A DNA stretch of 64,000 bases from Bimastos eiseni (lineage: Eukaryota > Annelida > Clitellata > Crassiclitellata > Lumbricidae). This document shows, one piece after another, positions 25,542-37,500 of this stretch (its first letter is position 1; the number at the start of each line of letters is the position of its first letter). The notes under the pieces are model-generated. The model had not been told where the DNA came from. It saw only the letters and a program-made list of their open reading frames with translations, and did not search any database. The stretch spans positions 29,969,385 through 30,033,384 of the forward strand of contig OY365810.1 in the NCBI GenBank assembly GCA_959347315.1. Reading direction: 5' to 3'. The translations under genes and the position numbers were made by a program.

Positions 25542-28500
25542 TACATTCTGTTGTCTAATAACTTTGACATACTTGACTTTGTGCAAAGAAATTTCTTTTT
25601 GATGAAAAGATAAAAAGTATATGGTTCTGATTTTGAGACCTAAAGAGGTAGTACATAAGTAAAATGTTTATATAAAGTGAGATATTATATTAACAATGAA
25701 ATTGTAGATCTTTGTTGATTTATTAAATTAATTGATGTTGCTTTTTGATTTTCCTAGTTCCCTCTGGTTCTCCTGAGAATGTCTCTGTTGAAGTCCAAAG
25801 TTCGTCAGTAAGTTGTGCCAAATCTTATAGTTAATTTGTCTTTTTATTGGGTTCCAGTAAAGATCGACTTTGTTAGCATATACCGTTTCTTGAATTAGAA
25901 TCCACATATTGTAACTGTAATATGTTGTAACTTCATGTCGTGACTTCCTTTATTTGCATTGGTTAACAAGAGGAAATGAGACTTTACTAATAACTAAGAA
26001 TTTGTAAATATATAAGGCAGATTAGAATCCTATGATGAAGAAGAGTTCTCTGCTTACAAAGGTACTTTAACGTGAATGCTAACTACAGAATATTAATTCT
26101 GGAGGTGTTGATGATCATAATGGCTGAATTGAATTTGAAGCCTATTTATTGAATATCAAATGACACTCTGATGTGCAGTTCACTGAGACAAAGTATCTGG
26201 GCATCTTGAGTTGAAATCAAAAGGTCAAGGTCACCTAATTTCTTTTAGCAGGTTTCAAGACGGTGTTTTCAGCAATTACATAATACATCAGTTTCGTTGC
26301 CTCTGCAACTGGTTTTTGTGCAATATTCATAGATATTCTGACACAACATGTGTTTTTGCATGCTTGTAAAATGCAAATTTATACATAAGTAGAATGCTTC
26401 TATGTATTAACAGATTGCTAAGTAAATAACTGATCAGTGATGCTTGTATGAGCAATGTACAGAGAGTATGAAACTCTGGTTTGGTGCTTGACTGAATTGG
26501 TATGCCATGTATAATTTAGATGATGATGGTGATATGGTGATATCCATCATCGAGTTTCCATATAATGACATAGTGTCTGATTTTAGATGCATTATTGTCT
26601 GATGATGTTTTCAATGATTTCTGCAGAGCGTCATTGTCCGCTGGGATTCCCCTCCACAGGAATCCTCGAATGGAATTGTGACTGGCTACAAGGTCAGGTG
26701 CAAGCAGAAAAAAGATGATGGCAGAATTAACAGCGTCTCGACCGACGCGGGTCAGGGAATGGTCAGTCTTGTTGGTAAGACATGTTTCTCGCTGCTATTG
26801 AACAGTTTTTCCTCTGTGTGTACCCTTGTTAAATGTATTACGTGAGGGGCGCCTTGCACAGCTGCTGAATTTAAATTAGACTCTTGTAATAACTTTTCAT
26901 CATTCGTTCAATCTGTGCTTGCAATCATGCTACAGTTGTGCTGCATTGTGACATCCGTATATAAAATAATGTCAGTAGTCACTGACTTCATCAGAGCTAT
27001 TTAATAAAAGTTGATAAGCATAGGTCTTCATTTCTGCAAACAACTGCAAATGAATTTGTTGTCTGATTGTTCAACAGCCTACATGTGTGTTCATAATAAT
27101 AAGAATGATATATAATAATGACAATTTATACGCCGCTGTAATGCGACCATCCCGCTACAAGGGTGCCTCACAGAGAATTGACAAGTGGGAAAAGCCATAG
27201 AGAACAGATAAGTCTTGGGCTTAGACTTGTTCATTGATTCTGCCAACTATGGTTTCTTCCAGCAAGAAAGTTCTTCAAGTGAAAGAGCTATCCAATGATA
27301 TAAAGCTATTTTGTATTAAATTTCCACGTGTTTACAATGCCCATGCAATGATCTTGTGGCCTTCTTGGAGGCTTGATAGCATCGCATGTAAACTCTACCC
27401 ACATGCTAATGGTGCACATGTTAACGGTGTTATCTCTGTTGTCTTTTCTAGATTTGACTCAGGGAACGGAGTACAGCTTTTCCGTTGAGGCTTTTACGAG
27501 AAATGGCTCTGGTCCTGCCTCTCCATGGGTTTCGGCTCACACGTTTGCCCAAGACCTCGGAGGTTAGTCGACTTGCTGTTCGGCTGCTTAATTGCATAAT
27601 GCTGGGAACTTTGGCTTCCGCAAAGTTGTTTTCGTTTGGGCAGTTGTGTGTATTATTATTCTTGGGGTGATTTTCAGAAAGTCTCTTTTATGCCGCATTG
27701 ATCTGACGAAGGGAAGAGTTTATGGAGTTTGGAGGAAGGTGTCAGATGATGAAAGATCGGACAATTCGGATATTTGCAAGAACCCACGAATTTTCAATGG
27801 TATGGGAAATGGAAAAGAGGAGGAAGAAAAGGCTTGGATGAGATTTTAATTTTTAGAGCCGACAGAATGCTGAAGAATGAAAATGAGTCTAAAGAAAGTG
27901 TGAAGAGATATTTAACAGGATGGTGAAATTAGAAGAAGTTGCAATAGGAATGAGGTTTTTCTAATAGGCTGTCATCAATTGTGTCGGTTGAATTGTCAGT
28001 CTAATTGCACAGTCTCTGAGGTTAGATGATGTTGTGTTGATTGTTCGGTATTGCAGAGTCAACCGTTCCCTCTGCTCCGTCCTCTCTTCGTGTTCGTCCA
28101 CAAACCAACTCGATCGTTGTCAGTTGGACTCCGCCCGTCGACCAGAATGTCCTCATCCGTGGTTACATTCTTGGCTATGGTGTCGGCATACCTGACGTCT
28201 ATCGGCAGATACTCGACCCGAAGCAACGATACCACACCATCAGAGGACTATGTGAGTTGATCATGAGTTGTTGATCATAAGTTATCCATTTTGTATCGAG
28301 GGATTTGCACATTATTGTGTCTGGCTACTTTGAAGTAGGTTTGAGTTTTGCATTGTTTCAACAGTTAGATTTATCTCTAAGTCGATGTCTTAGCTAAGAG
28401 GTGTTATCTCACTTGGTTCACCTGCATCAAATCTACTAATGGAGTGTTAATGCTTACTAACATGATCAAAGCATTAGACCATAACACATAATCCCAAGCT

Positions 28501-31500
28501 TGTTGATGCTATGATGATTCGAGCGAATACAGAATTTGTTTCTTGCCAGAAGTTCGAACACACCTTCTACCACTGATGACGGGTCTACTAATTCTTTTAG
28601 AATCTGGCCATAGGTTTAAACAGAACATACCATCCTCCTGAAGCAGCCAGATATGACATTGTTTTACCTTTGAGAGTTACTTACCTGTTAGGTCTGTTTA
28701 TCAGTTAAGTTGAATTATGTGCAATCTATGAATCATTTTGAAAGGATCATATAGGATACAAAGCAGTTCTCCTTCAGAAGATTAGAGTGGAATTTATTGA
28801 ATTAATTAAGGATTGGCTGAACTGATTTAGCATGAGCCAGGAAAGACTGTTGGGTATTTTGACTTAGATGTGGTTATTTTATTTTATTCTGTTAAATTTT
28901 ATTTCATTTTGTTAAATTTTATTTAATTCATGCTGGGGTGCATTGGGAACAGCTGTTCTGTTCTGTTCTCTCTGTAAGAATTGTTGCCAAAGGTACTTTA
29001 CAGTGTTTAGTCATATTTACTTGTTTTTAAATCAGCAGCACTCACTTGTGTTCTTTTTAGATGTGTGTGACTCTGAGGATTATTGTTGATTGAGGCCTCT
29101 AGCAATGAGCCAATGGTTTGCCTAATCTTGTAATATTGGCCAGAAATTAGTTGCCATTTATAGATATATCGTTTTTCAGTGCCGTCGTCAGAGTACGTTA
29201 TCAGCCTAAAAGCTTTCAACGCAGCAGGTGAAGGAAATCCAGTTTATGAGACGACCATAACACGAGATGAAACGAGTAAGCTGCTTGAATTTCCACATCA
29301 ATTATTAAACCTAATGTACAAAACATTTTTAGCACCTATGAGTGGATATTTTGAAGGGGTGCTACATCAAGTCTTTTTCATTTTTTGATTGATTTTCAGT
29401 AATAAAGCTTCCTGATATATTGAAGCCATAATTTCTTGTTTTTTGTGACTCATCAAAAAGCATCTCGGTGGCAGCAATTTTCAGATTAATCTAGGATTCT
29501 CCATGTTTACAAAATATTTTCCAAAATCTTGTAAAAGTCTAATAATAATTATACCAAGTTTGCTCTAGCAATTGTGGGCTGACATAATGCAACCTATCCT
29601 GACTAAATGAGACATTTTCTTCTTCACTCTGAGCTAATAGTTGCAGTTTTATGGCACTGTGCGATAGCAGAGATCATTAGCACCACCCTTCTCCTTTATC
29701 CAGTCTTGGGACTGGCACTGTCAGAGTGCTACCAGTGGCAGAGTTACACTCTGTGCTAAAACAGCATTGATCCTTAAATTGGAACCTCCCATCTTCTGAC
29801 TCATTGATATTGACTTTGATTATCATTAGATTGGCTTGTAACAAACAATATTTGACTCATAATCATTTATCCTGTTGTTGAACTATCTCAGCTCCAGAGC
29901 CGCTGACTCCAATAATTCCTCCGGTCGGCTTGAAGGCGATTGTGCTGTCTTCGTCTGCCATTGTGCTGACGTGGAGCGACACTACCCTCGGCCGTAACCA
30001 ACGTGTCACCGACAACCGCTTCTACACGATCAGATACACACCACGTGTCCAGCGCAAACCGAAGCTCATGAACTCAACAGATCTCAACGTCCACATTGAA
30101 GACCTGAAGCCCGACACAGAATACGAATTCAGTGTGAAGATCGTTAAAGGATGGCGCCAGAGTACTTGGAGTCTTAGTGTACTCAACAAGACGAAAGAGG
30201 CTGGTGAGTACTCATGAAACTAATGGTTCATAGACAATCTGTGTTGAATTGCAGAAACAACTGTCTTGTTCTTGGATGTCTTATATTACATAACTAGGCA
30301 TAGAACTAGGTCTACTTGAGTTCTTCCATCTATCAGTAAATTAGGAGAACACATAAGTGTGTAATGTTATATTGTGTTAATGTAATTGAACAATTATATG
30401 GTGCATTTAAAACAGGATAACAAATAAGTTCTAGCCTATTATGAAGTTGAATATCATTCAGAACTTGACTACTACTTAATTTAGCAAATAGCACCAAAGA
30501 ACACTGCAAATTTCAGAGCAAATTGGAGGAGTCGCCATTGGTCACCACATGCACTCAATTGTAGCCAACGAATGGGTTCCCATTGACAGATGGCATGGAT
30601 GTTCAGAGTCTGAATGACTGTTCAGGAGCTAAATGAATGTTCATATTTCGGATCCGGATGTTCAGTCTGATTGGATGTTTAGAGTCTTTATTGATGTTCA
30701 GACAGAGCATGTCTTGGATAGTATATCTAATTCCTATACTGTTCCTAAGTCAAACTTCTTGTCTTGTCTTGTCTTAACCATCCTCGATCCGAGGGTTTGT
30801 CGCTTCATGGACAAGTCTACTCCATCTCTTCCTGACTCTCGTCTTCTTTAATCATTTTTCCACATTGTCTATTCATCGTGTCTTTGGTCTTCCTCGTTTT
30901 CTTGCTCCCGGTGTAGTGCCTTGCATGATTTCTTTTTCTAGACAGTTTCCCTCTTTTCTCATCACATGTCCAGAGTATGTTAATTTCCTCCTTTTTATCA
31001 GATTAAGTAGCTCTCGTTCCATGTCTGCTTTCTCCAATACCCACTCGTTTGTTTTTTTTGAGTCCATGATACCCTTAGAATCTGTCTTATGCATTTCATC
31101 TCAAAAGCTTCAATTCTTTCTTCATCTCTTTTCTTGATGGTCCAACTTTTGCAGCCATATATAACCACTGGCCATACCAATGCTTTAATTAGTCTCACTT
31201 TGGTGGTTAACTTTATGCTGCGACTCCTTCATATTTTCTTCATTCCGATCTGAACACTTTGTCCTCTTGCCATCCTTCCTCTTATCTCTCTGCTACACTC
31301 TGCATGTTCTGTTATCAATGATCCCAAGTATTGAATCGTATCCACCTGCTCCAGTCTGCTCTCTTTCAAAACGATGTTGCATGTTTACCTACCATGTTGC
31401 CTACCATTTAATGCCTTGGTCTTGGTTTTATCCATGTTAATCATTAAACCTTTCTCTCTTCCGATCTTATCCAGACGATTGATTATTTCTTGTAGTTCTT

Positions 31501-34500
31501 TTTCAGATTCTGCTAACAGTACAATATCATCCACATACCTCAAGTTCGTTAATTTTCTTCCTCCTATTTGTACCCCTCCTTCCCAGCCATCCAGTACCTC
31601 TCTCATCACCATTTCTGCCATGATGTTAAATAAATACGGTGACATTACACACCCCTGTCTAACCCCTTTTCTTACTTAAGTCAAACACAATCATATATTA
31701 TTATTGTCATAATTAGTAATAGTCACCATCATTTTCTCAAAATAAGTACTGTTATTTCTAGTATTCTGTGCAGTCTGGTGTACAAGTTTTGTGTAACTTA
31801 ATGTCTGAATTCCTTGAAAATAATATAATCTTTTCCAGTGCCAGAACCATAATTGTAACTTGAACCAGAGCTGCCTTAACTGTTCACATTCTGTGCATTC
31901 ACAGATATCCATATTTATTTAGCTCCAGGTTCTGTTCCAAGAGATGTAACTCCAGCTGTTGTCGAGAACCACCTGAACTGGGTCAGTCTCAGCTGGCAGC
32001 CACCACGGCAACCGAATGGTCAGATTACCGGTCAGTTGATGATGGTTGCGTATTGAGTTCTAGATTGTTTACATTACGTTACTCGATATTACATTACATT
32101 TACAGTGTTGTTTTATTAATGCAATCGGTCTTAGATTTCCTCTCTTTGATGTCTGTTTACTTTCTTGTTTCGAAACACTTGAATGTTTGTGAAAGAGGGA
32201 GGGACAGAGAGAGACAGAAAGAGAGACAGAGAGAGACAGAGGGGAGAGGCAGAGACGGAGGGGAGAGAGAGAGAGAGAGACAGAGAGAGAAGGAGCAGGA
32301 TTAATAGAGTGGAATTTGAAATAGTGTTTGTGTGAAAGAATGTAGAACATTACCACAGGACAGATTGACAGCTGGGTAGGTGGCATAGTATGAGAGAAAG
32401 AGAGATCTTCAGATGGTGTGGGAGTGGTGTGGTTGTATGCATGTAGGTATAGCAGTTGCCATCATAATACATACTTGCCAGTATGCCATCATAATACCAT
32501 CTATGCATACCGTACATTCTGTGCTAACCATTCATCAAATTCACATTTCTGTGTGAAATTGCACATGTTAATTATTATTTTTTATGTCTCAAAAAATAAT
32601 AATAATGCAGACATATTACATATCCTGCATACCTAGAAACCTTCATGAATGCATAAACAAATATGTGCCTGCATACATATTACATATATGCCTTTGTACA
32701 CTTGCTAACATTACATACATACATTCATATGTGACATTGTATGCATACACATTACATTACGAGTCTTAACACTTTGAGGATGAGAGTGTACTGTGATCGA
32801 GAAGGAAACCTAGGCAACTCATCGTTACTTTTGCAATTGTTAATTTGCTGTGCATAGGTTATGTGGTCTTCTACACGACGGATGCGAAGCAGAAGGATCG
32901 TGATTGGGTCGTTGAGGTCGTCCTTGGCGACCGTCTCTCGGTAACCATCAAGGATCTGTCCTTAGAAACGACCTACTACTTCAAGGTTCAAGCACGCAAC
33001 AACATCGGCTATGGCCCAACGTCGCCGACCATTGTCTTTCGCACTCCACACAGTGAGTGCACAGACGGATGGACTTTCTATTTTGATTACACCTTCACTT
33101 ATACATGGATTGATTTTTATCTGTGATCAAAGGATGTTTGTGGCCAGTTTATGAAAACCCTGCTAAGTTGTCTTAAATCAGTGCTATATAAATGTATAAT
33201 TATGTGACACTGTGTTTCTTTTCTGTTATATATGACTCGGCTGACCAACACCAGGCGGATGTTGTAATATACACATTAGTGAGATAATGGCCACAATGTA
33301 CTAAAAACTTTATATAAATATTTTGTAAATGCATTAAGAAATTCATTTTTTTACATTTTTAAAGATTTTTAGAAAATTTCTAGTCGCAATTGTTTAACAA
33401 TTCAAAGACTTTCCAAAAATAGCCATGTTCATCGCAAGCTAGCACAGTGAACATGTTAGGAGTAGAGAGCCCAGATGTCTCTCTTGCCTATTGTGCAGCC
33501 TGTATTCAATGTCTTTTATAATATAAGCTAATCTTTAACTTTTTGCAACAAACCATTGCAATTCAAATGTATATAAAACTTGAAATGCATTTTTCTTCTA
33601 GGTAATTATAATTCGATCTACTGAACAACATCTTTTGCTCATAACTTTATACAGTAACATGTATAGAACAATAGAGTTTGCTCCTTATTATGGTGTATGA
33701 CACTCAAATTTGAAAAACATTTGGTTAAGTGGCTTGGTCAAATATAGACTCTTAATTAATCTGCCAGTTGTAAGGCACTTGATTGATTAAGTTGTGATGC
33801 TGTATGGTTGAGAGAGTCTGACACTCCCACAAAGGAGCCACATAAATTTGTGATTTAACTTTGGGATATTGAGTACTCATGTGTTTTAAATAACGTGTTG
33901 CAGGTGATGGGACTGGCGGTGGTCCAGTAGAGATGCCAGATGACTACAGGAGGTTGCCAAAGGGCAGAGGAGGTAGGATGCTGTCCTCGATATATTGTAT
34001 TTGGATTATAATATTCCAAATATTTAGAATAAATAGAATTATTTTGATAACTGGCAGGCGACATAATGTTGTGTGACGAGATGTCGAATAGCAATAATAG
34101 GGTTAAGTTGTCTGACTAAATAACTGATGTTCCATTAACAGTGTTTTAGTCCAATGGGAACACAGAAAATTTGTTATATATTTTCAACAATTTAAGTTCA
34201 TATATAATTAATTATCATTTCTATTTCGTTTGCTCAGTTGAATGTTTGTTTCTATTTTGTTTCCATTTTGCAACTAATTTTAATATCAGTTTCCATTAAA
34301 CAGAAATTCAGTATTTTTATTTAAATTTCTACTTCAATTAACTGAAATTTCACTGACATCGGATGCATACATATGTATGTACATATGTCATTCTTACATA
34401 CATATGTTAATGCTTGTATAATATTATAACTCAATAAAACAGTAAAGGCCATTTAAGATTTCCAAAATGCTGAGGGACTTTTAACATCGAACTTCAATAA

Positions 34501-37500
34501 AATGTAAGAGATTATGCACAGTTTTATAATCGAAGGACTTTTCATCATTTAGAGTATCCAGACAGTTTGAATCTGCAGACAACAGTAGCACCTTCAGCAA
34601 CTGTGAACATCCCGACCACAGTGCTCTGGATCAGCATCGGATGCATTGGCGGATTCACCTTTGTTGCCTTGGTGATCATTCTGGCGATTTTCTGCCACCG
34701 AAAACAAGCCATCGATACCCACAACAGCAGACAGTATTCATTGTTACTTCATTTTATTTTAATTAATTCTGATAAGATTATTTCGGTGTATTAAATTGTA
34801 TGAATAGTGTATGAAATAGCTTCTAACTTGTACGCATATGTGCAGTGTCTCAATAGTCACACATTACGGCTGCTGCTTTGATGAGTTTCCTGGATAAAGA
34901 GTTGGTGTTTTACATTGAATGGCCATTGACGTTGTCCTCAAGGATTTACCTGGTCTCCAGTAGTTGCATCTCTAGACAGACCATACTTTAGAAACTCTAA
35001 ACTCTTTCCTCCTTTCTGTGCCAGTAGTGGGCATGTGTCATAAGGAGTATGTTTGTATTTCGTTAATTGTTTGTGTATGTCTGTATCAAGACACTTAATA
35101 CTTTGCCTCATCTCAGACTCTAAATATGTTTCCTTTTAAGTGCCTTTCAGAAACATTGCACACAGTTATTTGATTGAATTTATAAAGCAAATGCAGCTTA
35201 AGACAGACTGAAATTAGTGTTGAGCTAAATCAAATGAGATCCATGATGAACACTTGCAATGGAAGATGACACTTTCTAGAGAGTGATCAAGGCACCAGTG
35301 TACTTCAAGCTGTTGATAAGGCATTGCTTTTGTGAGCAGATGTCTGTATTTTACGACTGCTCTTCTTTGATTGCAGAGGTTACATGCCGGCAAACAAGCC
35401 AAAGCCTCCCGACTTGTGGATCCACGATCGAATGGAAATGAAAGATACAAATCGATCGGAAGAAATCGACGAAGGCACAGCCATGATGAGTCGGGAGTCA
35501 CAAGAGTCAAAAGATGACAATGACTTAGGTCTGTTGACTACTTGTTTTTTTATAACTCTACTACATTTATAATTAATATTAGCGTGGAGCTTCTGCGGCC
35601 AAAGGTAACGCGTGCACAGAGGTCTTTTTTATGCGCTAAATTTTGCATGGATTCGACTGTGGAAGTAAAATTTTCGTTTTTTTGGGCCAAAGTTTTGGCC
35701 GCAGAAGATTTTTCCTTACTATTGTCACCATAATCATATCCTTCTGTTCTTAAAATCATTCATTATCTTTCAGTTACATCCTTAATTCAACCGTCATTGT
35801 TATAAATTGCTTCCTGTATTATGTTAATTGTGATATCCAAGCACCTAAGGTGATGCCTGAATGGATGGGAAAAGACCTGATGTCTTAAAATTCTCTCATT
35901 CTATGGCATTTAGAGCATAACCGAGTAGACAATTTCCACCGAGTACCGAATCCGAGTATTTGGATGAACTATTTGCCGGATCCGGGTACGAACCGAATAG
36001 TAGCAGCAAATCTGACCAGCGACTCCAGCGAGTACCATCCGTGGGCAAAGCATAGTTAACCTGCCATGTGCACAGCTACGGAGAACTATCTATAGTCGAC
36101 GCAGAGTCTATAGCAATATCCTTCATATAGCGTATCATCACACTGTAGGCTATAACAATATATTTATTATTTAATAACTTTATTTGTGAAAAAATTTAAA
36201 ACTTTGTTATAAAATTTGAAATAAGTTATCAATGACTTCTTTACTCCCTAATGTTTACTGGAAAGTGGGTGGAGCCAATTCAAGTGGGAAAATTACTGAT
36301 TTGGTTGCCACCTGGAGAATGCAATCAAAAGAAATTAAAATATATAAATTAACATCATTATTTTAAAGAAATTTCAATGGAATGTTAAGTTCTTGTTTAA
36401 TTAATCAATAGCTTATAAGAAAGTCCGTTAGTTCTAAATTTATTTGATGAAAAAATATTATTTGACGAAAAAAAATTATTTGATCAAAAAAGTTATTTTT
36501 AGCTATTTGCAAGTGTAATTTTTGCCGAGGCGAATACTTCCGAATAGTCCAATATTCGACTGAGGCGAATGTCCGAGGCGATTTCCGGTTATGCCATAAT
36601 GGCATTTGGACCATATTTTGATCTGGGATGTCATGGTAACAGACACTGGCTGAATCCTACCTCAGCATTTATGGTTGAATTGACAACAATTAGGATATAC
36701 ACAGAATACAAAACACTTTGCACAAACCCACCACGATATCCCTTGGCATTTAGACTCTTGGTACAATTGACAGCAGTATGATTGAATTTGATCTCGTATG
36801 TGTTGTTAGGCGATCCGAATGGCTTTGATCCAAACGATTCTGATCGATTCCGTCGAATGGCTCAGCGATTGAAGCCAGTTATGATCCCTGTCGATCAACC
36901 CCCTGCTCCTAGGGAGTGTAAGTCATGATTTATTGATTTAACTCTCATTATTCTGATGTTCCTTCGAGTGTCTACCAAAGAAAGAAATTGGCAGACATAG
37001 AATTACGTTGCATAGTGCATGCCAAATGGATTCCTTAGGTGACACAGAAACATGGATTTTAAATCAGATTTATGTAAAATATTTTGATGTATGGCTACTT
37101 ATGTTGGCAGTTACTCAAGGGATGAATCATTGCTAATTTGTTATTTGTGGTAAACATCATGTACAGCCACTTGCACGCCATATTTTTCACACCAGTCTGC
37201 GATGCTCTGTGGTTAGTGTGCTGGACTGTCAATCAAGAAGTCGAGGTTTCAAATCCCTGCCATCGCATGAAGTGGTAGATGTTTCTAGCCAATTCGGCTA
37301 TAATGAGCATACTGATCGTACAGTTTCAGTGGGAAGATGAGACAGCAAAAGAGAGGACTGGCGAGTTTATTAATCTGGGTGGCTTGATGGTGTAGTGGTC
37401 AGCATACTGGACTGTGTCGAGGTTAAGAAAACGAAGTCACTGGCACTTCATACCCATGGCTGCCCCAGGGCTGGCTTAAAGAACTTCTCTTCCTATCAGT

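Noticed and set aside
37198..37267. Functional tRNA gene
   Set aside because: The acceptor stem pairs, but D and anticodon arms do not and the T loop has an extra base.
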